Positions 8,780 to 18,091 are shown, counted from the first letter of the stretch. The stretch is DNA of 64,000 nt from QIAW01 sp035487295 (GCA_035487295.1 DATHMH010000015.1:186001-250000); one strand, 5' to 3'. The notes: generated from the sequence alone by a model not told the origin. Made by a program: numbers and translations.

Positions 8780-9385
8780 ATGTCGAAGTTTGCCGAGCCC
8801 ATGGCTCGATTGATTGAAGAACTGAAGAAGCTGCCGGGCATCGGCAGCAAGAGCGCGCAGCGGTTGGCCTTTCACATCCTGCGGTCGAGCGACGACGATG
8901 CGGCGGCGCTGGCCGCGGCCATCCACGATGTGAAAGAAAAATTGCGCCTGTGTTCGCTGTGCAACAACATTACTGATATTGATCCTTGTGTCTATTGCAG
9001 CAATCCTACGCGCAACCAGCGGCTGGTGTGCGTGGTGGAAGAGCCCACCAACATTGCCGCCATCGAGAAGACACGGCACTTTAACGGCGTCTACCACGTG
9101 CTGCACGGTTCGCTTTCGCCGCTCCATGGGATCGGCCCGGAGCATTTGCGAATCAACAACCTGCTGAAGCGCCTGGAGCGCGGCGAAGTGGATGAAGTGA
9201 TCCTGGCCACCAACCCGACGGTGGAAGGCGAGGCCACGGCGGTTTATCTTACCCAGCAGATCAAGCGCGAGCGTCTGCCCGCCAAAGTAACCCGCATTGC
9301 CATGGGAATTCCCGTCGGGAGCGATATTGAATATACCGATGAAGTCACCATGCTGAAGGCTATGGAAGGAAGAAGAGAAATGTAG
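8780..9385 (+). CDS. recR: Recombination protein RecR
   Basis: This 201-residue protein of the RecFOR pathway helps load RecA at gaps coated with SSB. The N-terminal HhH motif is LPGIGSKSAQRLAFH. The zinc finger uses C58, C61, C70 and C73. The Toprim domain shows VCVVEEPTNI and the later ATNPTVEGEATA. The C-terminal Walker-B-like segment is TRIAMGIPVGSDIEY. AGGTGA precedes the ATG. recO, its partner, is encoded at 34317-35054. Confidence 0.95.
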   Translation: MSKFAEPMARLIEELKKLPGIGSKSAQRLAFHILRSSDDDAAALAAAIHDVKEKLRLCSLCNNITDIDPCVYCSNPTRNQRLVCVVEEPTNIAAIEKTRHFNGVYHVLHGSLSPLHGIGPEHLRINNLLKRLERGEVDEVILATNPTVEGEATAVYLTQQIKRERLPAKVTRIAMGIPVGSDIEYTDEVTMLKAMEGRREM

Positions 9386-9448
9386 TCCGAAGACTGCGTC
9401 TTTATGTTATGTTCGCCTTCGAAACAAACGCCGAATGGAGGGCCGACG

Positions 9449-9643
9449 ATGACCAGTGTCCGAAAGTCGCAAACCGATGTCGAGCAATTCGTAAAAAGGA
9501 AGATGAACGAACTGGCACAAGCCGATGATCTGCTCACCCTGCAGGAAGTTCTAGACCTGGTTTGCCACGAGTACGACATAACTCCGCTTGAAGCAGTCAA
9601 ACTGATCGGACATGCAAAGCTGGCTTTTGAGTGCTTTGATTAG
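9449..9643 (+). CDS. Small hypothetical protein, 64 residues
   Basis: The protein is not recognised. It is short, charged and predicted all-helical (VEQFVKRKMNELAQADDLLT, then a second helix LQEVLDLVCHEYD and a third LEAVKLIGHAK). It has no signal peptide or membrane segment. The start ATG at 9449 is set by GGAGGG seven bases upstream; an in-frame codon at 9404 lacks a site. It follows recR by 63 bp on the same strand and could be co-transcribed. It is convergent with the TPR membrane protein gene. Confidence 0.6.
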   Translation: MTSVRKSQTDVEQFVKRKMNELAQADDLLTLQEVLDLVCHEYDITPLEAVKLIGHAKLAFECFD

Positions 9644-9663
9644 GCCCGAATATTAACGTTTGT

Positions 9664-10341
9664 TTACTTGTCCATGGCTTCACATATCTTCAGCACCGCA
9701 GCATCATCTGACTTCAGCGCGCAGGCAGCCTTGTATTCACGGCCCGCATCGGTCCATCTCTGTTGATCAGCGAAACTATCTCCCATTCCCAAATGAGGCA
9801 GCGGATCATTGGGATCGATTCTGGCCGCGAATTTGTACTCTCTCCGAGCTTCCTCGAACCGTTTTTGATCGAGTAATTGATTTCCCCGGTTGATATACAT
9901 CTGCACGAGCGCACTCTGTCCAAATCCTATGCCTATCGCCGTTCCCCAAAAGGTCACTATTCCTAGGAGAGCCAATCCCAAAGACCCCCACCCACTCGCA
10001 GATTGCGATTGGGGATGGCCTTGCTCCCAAACGGCGAAGTCATTCTGTTGGATAGCTGGATACACCGCTGCGCCTGCGGCTTCAACACCCAAGCCGAAAA
10101 TCCGGGTAAATTGATCCGGCAGGTAGAGCAGAACCACCATTGCAGCCAAGGTTGCGGCAATACTCCATCTCAGGGTCAGGGTTGCCTTTCGCGATTGCCC
10201 AAGTCGCTTGAGGTTCGTATAGGTGATGAATGCTCCAGCCAGAGGTCCAAAGAGTAAAGCCATCACCCCCGCGACGCGAGGTTTCCATGGGAGTTTGCCG
10301 GAAGAATCCTCACCGATGGTATCTTGCATAGGTTCTTGCAT
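9664..10341 (-). CDS. Membrane protein with C-terminal TPR repeats
   Basis: This 225-residue protein has four hydrophobic segments in its first 150 residues (VAGVMALLFGPLAGAFITY, then SIAATLAAMVVLLYLP, a weaker one, and SLGLALLGIVTFWGTAIGIGF). Roughly one and a half tetratricopeptide repeats follow (about 150-215), with LLDQKRFEEARREYKFAARI and the second-repeat stretch WTDAGREYKAACAL. It probably holds a protein partner at the membrane; the function is unknown. AGAGAGG before the first ATG supports the start. It is convergent with the small gene at 9449. Confidence 0.65.
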   Translation of the reverse strand: MQEPMQDTIGEDSSGKLPWKPRVAGVMALLFGPLAGAFITYTNLKRLGQSRKATLTLRWSIAATLAAMVVLLYLPDQFTRIFGLGVEAAGAAVYPAIQQNDFAVWEQGHPQSQSASGWGSLGLALLGIVTFWGTAIGIGFGQSALVQMYINRGNQLLDQKRFEEARREYKFAARIDPNDPLPHLGMGDSFADQQRWTDAGREYKAACALKSDDAAVLKICEAMDK

Positions 10342-10399
10342 GATGCCTCTCTGAAATGTACTGCGTTGAACCTGACAATCACAAACAGGTTGAAGGTGT

Positions 10400-10780
10400 T
10401 TACCCCTTTAACTTAGCCAGCAGATCCTGCGGATGAACGGGTTTGGCCAGGATTTCGAATTCATGTCCTTGGGTGCGGGCGGTTTCCAGCAGATCGGCGG
10501 TGGCGGCCTGGCCGGAGAAAAGAAGGATCTTGCAGCCGGGCAGGAACTCCCGGATCTTGATGGCGGCTTCGATGCCGTTCATATCGGGCATGATGACGTC
10601 GCTGATGATGAGCTCAGGCTTGTGGGCGCGCGCGCTTTCTACCGCGCCCTTGCCGGTGTAAACCGCGGTGGCATCGTAGCCAGATTGGTTCAGGATAATT
10701 GCCAGGGTATCGGCAATCACATGTTCATCATCAACCACCAGTACCTTGGGCTTGCTTTTACCCTTGCTGGTATCTGTCAT
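10400..10780 (-). CDS. Single-domain response regulator
   Basis: The 126-residue protein is one receiver domain (KVLVVDDEHVIADTLAIIL), with the phosphoacceptor aspartate in LIISDVIMPDMNG, serine at the switch position (ILLFSGQ) and the conserved lysine in EILAKPVHP. No output domain is present. I start at the ATG at 10780, which follows GGGAG; 11 further upstream codons are open but unsupported. No cognate kinase is adjacent. Confidence 0.85.
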   Translation of the reverse strand: MTDTSKGKSKPKVLVVDDEHVIADTLAIILNQSGYDATAVYTGKGAVESARAHKPELIISDVIMPDMNGIEAAIKIREFLPGCKILLFSGQAATADLLETARTQGHEFEILAKPVHPQDLLAKLKG

Positions 10781-10862
10781 GTCATCTCCCGTACGAACGC
10801 AAACCGAACTCATAGACGAACTTCCGATTATACAAACCTTTGATTATAAAGAACCGTGGCAA

Positions 10863-13154
10863 TTATAGGGAATTGGAATCCCGGCCGGGCGCATGCCAAG
10901 ATGTGCCAGATGAAGATGTGCCAGATGAAAATGTGCCAACAGAAGCGCCAGAGCCGGATGCGCCGGCTTTTTCGACCTCTACCACAGCGTTGTAGTCAGG
11001 CTCGGCCGATACCGGATCGTAGCGGCGCTCCAGAAGCACATTCCCCTCCGGCCAATAGCCTTGCAGATTTCCCTGATGAATATCGGCCAGGCGCACGCGG
11101 CCGCAAAACTCTCCACAGGATGAACGCAGCATGACGGCATCGCCTTCGCTGAACTGCAGGCGGGCAGCGTCCGCCGGATTCATGAAAATGTCGTCACGGC
11201 GCCGGGAACCGGTGAGCGGATCCGCCGGGCCGTAGGTCATGGAATTGAACTGTTTGCCCCGTCTGGTTGTGAAGTAGAACTTGCCTGGGGGAAGGGCTAG
11301 CGACGGAATTTCGACTACAAGAAAACTCGCACGATGGTCGGGCATGTTCTTGAATCCATCCTTGAATAACTGCGCGCCTCCCCACTGCAGCCAATCGCCT
11401 TCTTTCTCCAGGCTTTCGATGCCGGAATACATGGGCATGGCCGCCGCCATTTCCACGCGGACTTCGGAATCGTCTTTATAGGAAAACTGCTTCGCATAGG
11501 CGGGAAGCAGGCGTTGGGCGATGAGGCATGGAATCTTCCACTCCGGCAGGGCTTCGGGAATGTTATGTCCGGCAATCGGCGGCGAATAACGGATGCGGCG
11601 CTCGGTGCTGGTAGAGGTGCCGCCGGATTCGTAGCGCGTTTCGGCTGGAAGCAAAATAAGCACCTCGCCGGCATCGAGCGTGGCGTAACTGTTGAGAACA
11701 ATATCCTGGTGCACACGCACACGAACTTTTTGCAATGCCCGGATAATGAAATTGCGATCAGGCATGGTCTCCAGCAGATTTCCGCCGATGGTGTAGAGCG
11801 CATCGAGTTGGCCGGCGTGGGCCGCTTCCAGCATCTGGCCGGTTTTGTATCCGCGTTGCGCTGGAACCTGCTTCCCCCATAATTTCGCGAAGCGGGCGGC
11901 ATTTTCCGGATTGATATCGAAGCCGCCGGGAAATTTATCGGCATCCACGCCGCACTCGCCGCCGCCCTGCACGCCGCTGTGTCCGCGAATGGGCATGATG
12001 CCGCACTTTTCGCGGCCTACATTTCCCCGAATGAGGGCCAGATCGGCAATGGCTTTTACGTTGTCCACTCCGAAGGCGTGCTGCGTGAGCCCCATGGAGT
12101 AGCACAGCACGGCGCTCGAAGCCCTGCCGTAAAGCTGCGCGAAGCGCTCGATCTCAGCGCGCGATACGCCCGCGGCGTTCTCAATCTCTTCCCAGTGCAC
12201 CCCTCGCAGAAACTCGGCCAGAGCGTCGAAATTTGCGGTTTGCCCAGCGATAAATTTTTCATTCGTCAGCTTCCGCTCAAGCAACACCTTCAAGGCGCCA
12301 TTGATGAAGGCAATATCGCCGCCAATGCGCACCTGGAAGAAATCGTCCATCAGCCTGGTGCCAAAGACCGCACTCGAAGCCACCGATGGCACCCAATAGC
12401 GCTCCAGGCCCGGCTCGCGGTAAGGATTGACCACAACGATCTTTGTTCCCGCCTTTTTCGCATAATGCAGATATTTGGTGGTCACCGGCTGATTGTTGGC
12501 CAGGTCAGTACCGAACAAAACCAGCAATTCGGTTCCAATAAAGTCAGAGAGCGAGCAGTTGGGAGCGCCCACGCCGAATGCCTGCTTTAATCCGTAGACG
12601 CTGGCGGCGTGGCAGAGGCGCGAGCAAAGGTCCACGTTGTTTGTGCCCAGCATGCGCGGCAACTTCTGAAACGTGTAATAAGCCTCATTCGTGAGTCCGC
12701 GCGAGGTGGCAAAAAATCCCATGCGCTCGGGGGCAAGGACTTTCAACTCAGCCGCGATGCGTCCGAGGGCATGCTCCCATGTCACGCGTTGAAAACCCCG
12801 GTCTCCGCGCTCCAACACCATGGGATAAGGAATGCGCCCGAGCTGATGCAGTTGCTCATTTGACATGGTTCGCAGCCTACCGATATCCGCAAAACGCTCA
12901 TCGCCTGCCGCCGGCATGGTATTCATGCGCAGCAGATTCAGGCGGGTCATGCAAAGGTGAGTGCCGGAGATGACATTGTCTTTCAGGCCGTAAGGGCCAA
13001 GCGAGCATCCGTCGCAGACGCCGTGCTTCAAGACGCGCCACGCGTAGCCCAGGTTGTCGCGGTTCCTCCAGATCACGCGCGCCATGTCGCGAAAATGACG
13101 CGGCTTGGGAGAGGCAAGTCCAAAAGGAACAAAATTGCGCCAGGAAGAGGACAC
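10863..13154 (-). CDS. FdhF/YdeP-type molybdopterin oxidoreductase
   Basis: This 763-residue protein matches the YdeP-like branch of the formate dehydrogenase alpha / DMSO reductase superfamily, which binds bis-MGD molybdenum cofactor. Cysteines C47, C50 and C68 near the N-terminus could be cluster-ligand remnants. Later motifs include LCHAASVYGLKQAFG, the NQPVTTKYLHYAKK region, MPIRGHSGVQGG and a C-terminal cofactor-binding domain (RRGKQFNSMTYG, then FMNPADAARLQF). The substrate is unknown; YdeP is linked to acid resistance in E. coli. The start is a GTG with a weak ribosome site. The last 30 residues are Ser/Gly/Thr-rich, encoded by a 15 bp tandem repeat. moaDE at 20.2 kb could supply its cofactor. 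Confidence 0.88.
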   Translation of the reverse strand: MSSSWRNFVPFGLASPKPRHFRDMARVIWRNRDNLGYAWRVLKHGVCDGCSLGPYGLKDNVISGTHLCMTRLNLLRMNTMPAAGDERFADIGRLRTMSNEQLHQLGRIPYPMVLERGDRGFQRVTWEHALGRIAAELKVLAPERMGFFATSRGLTNEAYYTFQKLPRMLGTNNVDLCSRLCHAASVYGLKQAFGVGAPNCSLSDFIGTELLVLFGTDLANNQPVTTKYLHYAKKAGTKIVVVNPYREPGLERYWVPSVASSAVFGTRLMDDFFQVRIGGDIAFINGALKVLLERKLTNEKFIAGQTANFDALAEFLRGVHWEEIENAAGVSRAEIERFAQLYGRASSAVLCYSMGLTQHAFGVDNVKAIADLALIRGNVGREKCGIMPIRGHSGVQGGGECGVDADKFPGGFDINPENAARFAKLWGKQVPAQRGYKTGQMLEAAHAGQLDALYTIGGNLLETMPDRNFIIRALQKVRVRVHQDIVLNSYATLDAGEVLILLPAETRYESGGTSTSTERRIRYSPPIAGHNIPEALPEWKIPCLIAQRLLPAYAKQFSYKDDSEVRVEMAAAMPMYSGIESLEKEGDWLQWGGAQLFKDGFKNMPDHRASFLVVEIPSLALPPGKFYFTTRRGKQFNSMTYGPADPLTGSRRRDDIFMNPADAARLQFSEGDAVMLRSSCGEFCGRVRLADIHQGNLQGYWPEGNVLLERRYDPVSAEPDYNAVVEVEKAGASGSGASVGTFSSGTSSSGTSWHAPGRDSNSL
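10901..10945. repeat. Three 15 bp tandem units inside the oxidoreductase 3' end
   Basis: ATGTGCCAGATGAAG (10901), ATGTGCCAGATGAAA (10916) and ATGTGCCAACAGAAG (10931) follow one another without gaps. Being a multiple of three, the repeat adds five-residue units (G-T-S/F-S-S type) to the C-terminus without breaking the frame. Copy number may vary between strains. Confidence 0.85.
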
Positions 13155-13292
13155 CGCAGACAGTTTAGTACAGCAGAGATGATTTCGGAGTGAGGCGCGA
13201 AGGCAGAATTGGAAATCATTTCAGTTTCCCAGAGCGCCATGTTACATTTACGGCGACTTTCTAATCTAAAAAATCTAGGGAGAAAAATATCC

Positions 13293-13814
13293 ATGGAACC
13301 GCAGGAACTCCAGGAGCAGGCCGAACACGCGCACCACTCCGGCCAGAGAGGCATAGGACTTACCACCTCCATCGTCGCCGTGTTGCTGGCCATCGCCACT
13401 TTGCTGGGTCATCGCAGCCACACCGAAGAGGTTATTTTGCGGACCGAAGCCAATGACCAGTGGGCTTACTATCAGGCCAAGAAGATCCGTTCCCACGTCT
13501 ATGAAGCGGACGCGCAGTTGGCCAAGCTTTCGGGCGAAGCCGGAAAAGATGTCGCCACCGATATGACGAAGAAGAGCGCGAAATACGATAAGGATGCGGA
13601 AGAGATCCAGAATAAGGCTAACGAGCTTGATGGCGAAGAGAAGCTGGTAACGCGGCGGGCCAATTACTTCGACCTGTCAGAACTGTTTCTGGAGGTTTCC
13701 ATCATCTTCTGCTCGATTGCCTTGCTGACCGAAATGAAGGTCTTCTGGAAGCTTTCTTTCATTACCACCATTGCGGGTATTGGTGGAATTGTGGTTGGGT
13801 TTCTGATTCGCTAG
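13293..13814 (+). CDS. DUF4337 family membrane protein
   Basis: This 173-residue protein matches the DUF4337 pattern. A first membrane segment is TTSIVAVLLAIATLLGH. It is followed by the signature NDQWAYYQAKKIRSHVYEAD, a charged helical stretch (about 75-125) likely to be coiled coil, and two C-terminal membrane segments (LFLEVSIIFCSIALLTEM and FITTIAGIGGIVVGFLI). The function is unknown. The ATG at 13293 is preceded by AGGGAGA. It is convergent with csbD across the terminator at 13833-13865. Confidence 0.85.
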   Translation: MEPQELQEQAEHAHHSGQRGIGLTTSIVAVLLAIATLLGHRSHTEEVILRTEANDQWAYYQAKKIRSHVYEADAQLAKLSGEAGKDVATDMTKKSAKYDKDAEEIQNKANELDGEEKLVTRRANYFDLSELFLEVSIIFCSIALLTEMKVFWKLSFITTIAGIGGIVVGFLIR

Positions 13815-13832
13815 TTCGAGAATCTGAAGGAC

Positions 13833-13865
13833 AAAAATCAAGGCGTCCTGAAAAGGACGCCTTGA
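13833..13865 (-). terminator. Rho-independent terminator of the csbD-like gene
   Basis: TCAAGGCGTCC (13838-13848) pairs perfectly with GGACGCCTTGA (13855-13865). On the minus strand a T5 run follows (complement of 13833-13837). It lies 17 bases beyond the CsbD stop codon and may also slow plus-strand readthrough from the DUF4337 gene. Confidence 0.85.
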
Positions 13866-13882
13866 TGAAGATCAACGACCAG

Positions 13883-14197
13883 CTACGCTACTTCTTCGCC
13901 GATATCGTCATCGCGGTTGGGCACGACGTCAGATTCAACGTCCTTACGTTTGCGGGCGTCCTGGTACTCTTCCTCCGGCAATTCGTTTTCTTTCTTCGAT
14001 TTGCCCAGATCGCGTACCTTTTCCGCAGCTTCATGGCCGGCGTCTTTCAGTTTGCCAACGCCTTCCTGCAGTTTACCTTCCGCCTGTTTTCCCATGCCCT
14101 TGAGCTGGTCTTCTTTGCTGCCGGTCCATTCACCGGCTTTCTGTTGAACACGGCCTTCTACTTCTTTGATTTTGCCTTTAATTTCATCTTTATTCAT
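13883..14197 (-). CDS. CsbD family stress protein
   Basis: This 104-residue, highly charged protein has a CsbD-like domain over the first 60 residues (MNKDEIKGKIKEVEGRVQQK, then WTGSKEDQLKGMGKQAEGKL) and a glutamate- and aspartate-rich tail. CsbD proteins are small general-stress proteins of unknown mechanism; in Bacillus they belong to the sigma-B regulon. GAGG precedes the ATG. It is probably co-transcribed with the small membrane protein upstream at 14253-14405 and ends at its own terminator. Confidence 0.85.
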   Translation of the reverse strand: MNKDEIKGKIKEVEGRVQQKAGEWTGSKEDQLKGMGKQAEGKLQEGVGKLKDAGHEAAEKVRDLGKSKKENELPEEEYQDARKRKDVESDVVPNRDDDIGEEVA

Positions 14198-14252
14198 GAT
14201 TGCCCTCGTTACAAGGAAAATTAGGGACTACCTTAAAACCTTCACATCAGCG

Positions 14253-14405
14253 TCAGACGACCGTGCGTCTGCCGGAGAGAAGCTGGAAAATCAGAGCGAT
14301 CACAGCCAATACCAGGAGGATATGGATAAATCCACCCAGGGTGTAGCTGCTCACAACTCCAAGTAACCATAGAACCAAGAGAATTACAAAAATGGTCCAC
14401 AACAT
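14253..14405 (-). CDS. lmo0937-family small membrane protein (50 residues)
   Basis: This 50-codon frame encodes two hydrophobic helices, MLWTIFVILLVLWLLGVVSS and, after YTLGGF, IHILLVLAVIALIFQLL, with the positive tail SGRRTVV. Size, the LWxLG...S...GG..H.LL pattern and the basic end match the lmo0937 / DUF5670 family. Members are tiny and are often found beside CsbD or other stress genes, as here. The role is unknown. The start ATG at 14405 has a weak G-rich ribosome site. Confidence 0.8.
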   Translation of the reverse strand: MLWTIFVILLVLWLLGVVSSYTLGGFIHILLVLAVIALIFQLLSGRRTVV

Positions 14406-14586
14406 CAGGCACCCCCAATGCTAATAGTCGGTAACCGAAGTCACCGTTTGTCACTGCTTGCGAAATGACATAATGATTGGGTGCGAGTTGCCTCCCTGGG
14501 GTTGTGACAAATCGAGTGCTGCTGGTTTTACAGGCGAGAGCTGAATTCCATAATCTGCAGACAGCAGCTCGGGATGAAGTCGGGAC

Positions 14587-15396
14587 ATGAAAGTAGCGAT
14601 ACAAGGTGAATTAGGTTCGTTCAGCCATACCGCCGCGCGGCAACTTGCGCCACAAATGCAGGTGCTGCCCTGCCCGGTTTCGCGCGAGGTGTTTGCCGCA
14701 TTGAAGACGGGCAAAGCGCAGGCGGCCGCGATTCCCATAGAAAATTCCCTGGCGGGTTCAGTGGCCGAACATTTTGACCTGTTGCTGCAACATGATTTCT
14801 GGATCGAGGCCGAGTTGCGCCTGCGCATTGAGCACAACCTGATTGCCGCGCGCGGGGTCCCGCTCAGCCAGGTCAGGCGGGTGCTCTCGCATCCGGTGGC
14901 CCTCGATCAATGCCGCAAGTTTTTCCAGAAGCACAAGCAGATTCGCCCTGAGGCCTTTTACGATACCGCCGGCAGCGTGAAGCATGTTATGGAAAAGAAT
15001 TTACGCGACACTGCCGCCATTGCCGCAAGCAGGGCAGCGCAGCAATATGGAGGAACCATCCTGCGCTCGGGCCTCGAAGACAATAAGCGAAATTTCACGC
15101 GCTTCTTCCTCATCCGCAAAGGCCGGCGCATCGCGCCGGGGGCCAACAAAACTTCCATCGCATTTGCGGTCAACAACATTTCCGGAGCGCTGTTCAAGGC
15201 GCTGAGCGTGTTTGCATTACGCGACATCAGCCTGAGCAAGATCGAGTCGCGCCCGGTGCCGGGGCGTCCATGGGAATACGTTTTCTATGCCGACCTTCTG
15301 TGCGGGAAAGAAGAAAGAGCGGAGAAAGCGTTGGACCACTTGGCGGAGATTTCAGAGTTCGTAAAGGTACTGGGGATTTATCCGGCCGCAAAATGA
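14587..15396 (+). CDS. pheA: Prephenate dehydratase
   Basis: This 269-residue enzyme converts prephenate to phenylpyruvate in phenylalanine synthesis. The catalytic domain starts VAIQGELGSFSHTAA. It contains the conserved PIENSLAGSV and the TRF motif at T171-R172-F173 (NFTRFFLI), whose threonine is catalytic in the family. A C-terminal ACT domain (about 190-265) includes ALSVFALRDISLSKIESRP, the ESRP sequence of phenylalanine-responsive regulatory domains, so feedback inhibition is expected. No chorismate mutase domain is fused. The ribosome site is weak (GGGA). Confidence 0.95.
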   Translation: MKVAIQGELGSFSHTAARQLAPQMQVLPCPVSREVFAALKTGKAQAAAIPIENSLAGSVAEHFDLLLQHDFWIEAELRLRIEHNLIAARGVPLSQVRRVLSHPVALDQCRKFFQKHKQIRPEAFYDTAGSVKHVMEKNLRDTAAIAASRAAQQYGGTILRSGLEDNKRNFTRFFLIRKGRRIAPGANKTSIAFAVNNISGALFKALSVFALRDISLSKIESRPVPGRPWEYVFYADLLCGKEERAEKALDHLAEISEFVKVLGIYPAAK

Positions 15397-15645
15397 ACTG
15401 CAACTATGCTCGCTTGCGAATCATGCCCGCTTTCAGGCTGCATAAGCAAGGTAGAGGCAAGATGGCGCCCACGACAGCCGATGAGATACCGGCGCTCCAT
15501 GAGGCCGCAGCCCAATAGTAACTGGGGTAACATTGCCGCGCATACTTCAAGTCAAGTACAATCGCTCCTCTTGAGAGATGGCGAAGAGAGTGGCATCTGC
15601 ATCTTTTACTCCTTCGACTTCATCCATATCTCGAAAGGAATCTAA
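15397..15645. other. pheA-lon intergenic region with dispersed repeat copy
   Basis: No gene is seen. Positions 15455-15499 are a diverged second copy of the AGGCAAGATGCCC...GCCGGCGCT repeat at 2626. The remaining sequence up to 15645 should hold the lon promoter; GAAAGGA seven bases before the lon ATG is its ribosome site. I recognise no heat-shock operator such as CIRCE. Confidence 0.5.
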
Positions 15646-18078
15646 ATGGCGGAACATAAAAGCAAAGTTGAAGGCAGCGCTCAAGCCAAACCGCCGCAGC
15701 AAGGCGAACGTTCTTACCCGGTATTGCCCGTGCGCGATACCGTTCTGTTCCCACATGCGGTACTGCCGCTGACCGTTGGACGAGAGAGCTCTGTGCAGCT
15801 CATCAATTCCCTGGGAGAGGATAAGACCATCGTAGTGGTGGCCCAGCGCGAAGCGCGGGTCGACGTCCCCCAACCTACTGACCTATACAGCGTCGGCACG
15901 CTGGCGACTGTGCACAAGGTAGTGAAGATGCCGAACCAGAGCCTGTTTGTGTTCACCGAAGGTCTGGAGCGGGTCCGCCTGCGTGAATTCGTGCAGAATG
16001 CTCCCTTCATGCGGGCCGAGATGGAAGTTATTCCCGAGCCGGCTGCGTCTGCCTCGGCCGAGATTGAGGCGCTGCAGCGTAATGTGCTGACGTTGTTTCA
16101 GCAGATCGTTGCCGCTTCGCCCACGCTCTCCGATGAGCTGCAAACGGTGGCGATGAATATCGATGAGTCCGGCCGCCTGGTGGACTTCATCGCCTCCTCT
16201 CTGCCGCTGCTTTCCACCAAGGAAAAGCAGGACCTGCTCGAGATCCAGGATGTGCGCGTGCGGCTGGAAAAGATCCACCAGCATCTTGCCAAAGAGCTCG
16301 AGGTGCAGCAGCTGCGCAACAAGATCCAATCCGAGGTTCAGGACCGGGTGCAGCAGTCACAGCGCGAGTTTTACCTGCGCGAGCAGATGAAGGCCATCCA
16401 GAAAGAGCTGGGCGAGCAGGATGAGACTCAGCGCGACGTTGAAGACCTGCGGCAAAAAATCGAAGCTTCGGGCATGCCGGAAGAAGTGAAGAAAGAGGCC
16501 ATGAAAGAGCTGAACCGGCTGGCGCGCATCTCGCCCATGGCGGCCGATTACTCGGTGACGCGCAACTATATCGAGTGGCTGGCGGTGCTGCCGTGGAGCA
16601 AATCGAGCGGAGGGGAAGTGGACATCCTCAAGGCCAAAGAGATTCTTGACGTCGATCACTATGACCTGCAGAAGGTCAAGGACCGCATTCTCGACTATCT
16701 TTCCGTGCGACGGCTGAAGCCCGGCATGAAGGGGCCCATCCTTTGCTTTGTCGGGCCGCCGGGAGTCGGCAAAACTTCTCTGGGAAGATCGATTGCTCGC
16801 GCTCTCGGCCGCAAGTTCCAGCGCATGTCGCTGGGCGGATTGCACGATGAGGCCGAGCTGCGCGGACATCGCCGCACCTACATCGGCGCCTTGCCGGGGC
16901 AGATTATTCAAGGCATTCGCCGGGCTGAGACCAACGATCCGGTGTTCATGCTCGACGAGGTAGATAAACTGGGACGCGACTTCCGCGGCGATCCGGCGTC
17001 GGCGCTGCTGGAAGTGCTCGACCCGGAGCAGAACAGCACGTTCCGCGATAACTACCTCGACGTGCCGTTCGATCTCTCCAAGGTGTTGTTCATTTGCACC
17101 GCGAACATGCTCGATCCCATTCCCGAGCCGTTGCGCGACCGCATGGAGATCATTGAGCTGCAGGGATATACGGAAGACGAAAAAGTGCACATCGCTTTCC
17201 GCTACCTGGTTCCGCGGCAGATCGGGGAAAACGGCATCAATGCTGACCAGATTGATTTTTCTGAAGAGACCATACGTTACATCATCCGCCACTACACGCG
17301 CGAAGCGGGCGTCAGAAACCTGGAACGTGAAATTGGCACCATTTGCCGCAAGCAGGCCAGGCGCATCGCCGAAGGCAAGGTCGAAAAGCTGGTGGTGACC
17401 CCTCAGGTAGTCCAGGAATTTCTGGGAGGGGTTAAAGTCCGCATCGATACTGAAATTGCCACGCGCACCCAGCGGCCCGGAGTAGCCGTGGGTTTGGCCT
17501 GGACGCCGGCCGGCGGCGACATCCTGTTTATCGAGGCCAACAAGATGAAGGGCAAGGGTGGCTTCACCATGACCGGCCAGATCGGACACGTGATGCAGGA
17601 ATCCATGCAGGCGGCGCTGACCTGGGTGCGTTCCAACGCAACGCAGCTCGGCATTCAGGAAAATATTTTTGCCGATCACGATATCCACATTCACGTGCCC
17701 GCGGGCGCAATTCCCAAAGACGGCCCCTCGGCCGGCGTCACCATGGCGACGGCTTTGGTTTCACTGCTCACTGAGCGCCGCGTAAGGCCCTACACGGCCA
17801 TGACCGGCGAAATTACCCTGAGCGGCAACGTGCTGCCGGTCGGCGGGATCAAGGAAAAAGTGCTCGCTGCGAGGCGCTCGGGCGTGCGCGATGTGATTCT
17901 GCCAGCGGAAAACGAAACCAACGTGCACGAGGACCTGACGCCCGAGCAGCTCGAAGGCGTGAATGTCCATTTTGTGAAGCAGATTGAAGAGGTGCTGACC
18001 ATCGCGCTGCCCGCGACCCAGGCGGAAGAGAAGAAAGACGACAAGGCGCGCGAAGAGGTGTTGGTAAGAGCGTCGTAA
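15646..18078 (+). CDS. lon: ATP-dependent protease La (Lon)
   Basis: This 810-residue LonA-type protease degrades misfolded and regulatory proteins. The N-terminal substrate domain (about 25-215) begins YPVLPVRDTVLFPHAVLPLT. A coiled-coil linker follows. The AAA+ module has Walker A GPPGVGKT (370-377) and Walker B VFMLDEVDKL. The C-terminal protease domain contains the catalytic dyad S695 (DGPSAG) and K738 (GGIKEK), spaced by 43 residues as in other Lon proteins. The start is supported by GAAAGGA. A perfect hairpin with U-tract terminates the gene. Confidence 0.97.
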   Translation: MAEHKSKVEGSAQAKPPQQGERSYPVLPVRDTVLFPHAVLPLTVGRESSVQLINSLGEDKTIVVVAQREARVDVPQPTDLYSVGTLATVHKVVKMPNQSLFVFTEGLERVRLREFVQNAPFMRAEMEVIPEPAASASAEIEALQRNVLTLFQQIVAASPTLSDELQTVAMNIDESGRLVDFIASSLPLLSTKEKQDLLEIQDVRVRLEKIHQHLAKELEVQQLRNKIQSEVQDRVQQSQREFYLREQMKAIQKELGEQDETQRDVEDLRQKIEASGMPEEVKKEAMKELNRLARISPMAADYSVTRNYIEWLAVLPWSKSSGGEVDILKAKEILDVDHYDLQKVKDRILDYLSVRRLKPGMKGPILCFVGPPGVGKTSLGRSIARALGRKFQRMSLGGLHDEAELRGHRRTYIGALPGQIIQGIRRAETNDPVFMLDEVDKLGRDFRGDPASALLEVLDPEQNSTFRDNYLDVPFDLSKVLFICTANMLDPIPEPLRDRMEIIELQGYTEDEKVHIAFRYLVPRQIGENGINADQIDFSEETIRYIIRHYTREAGVRNLEREIGTICRKQARRIAEGKVEKLVVTPQVVQEFLGGVKVRIDTEIATRTQRPGVAVGLAWTPAGGDILFIEANKMKGKGGFTMTGQIGHVMQESMQAALTWVRSNATQLGIQENIFADHDIHIHVPAGAIPKDGPSAGVTMATALVSLLTERRVRPYTAMTGEITLSGNVLPVGGIKEKVLAARRSGVRDVILPAENETNVHEDLTPEQLEGVNVHFVKQIEEVLTIALPATQAEEKKDDKAREEVLVRAS

Positions 18079-18091
18079 ATGAATTACGCGC

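Noticed and set aside
16357..17694. 445-codon open frame antisense to lon
   Set aside because: It lies wholly inside lon, whose domains and catalytic residues are intact. The antisense frame is open because of GC-rich codon bias and resembles no family.
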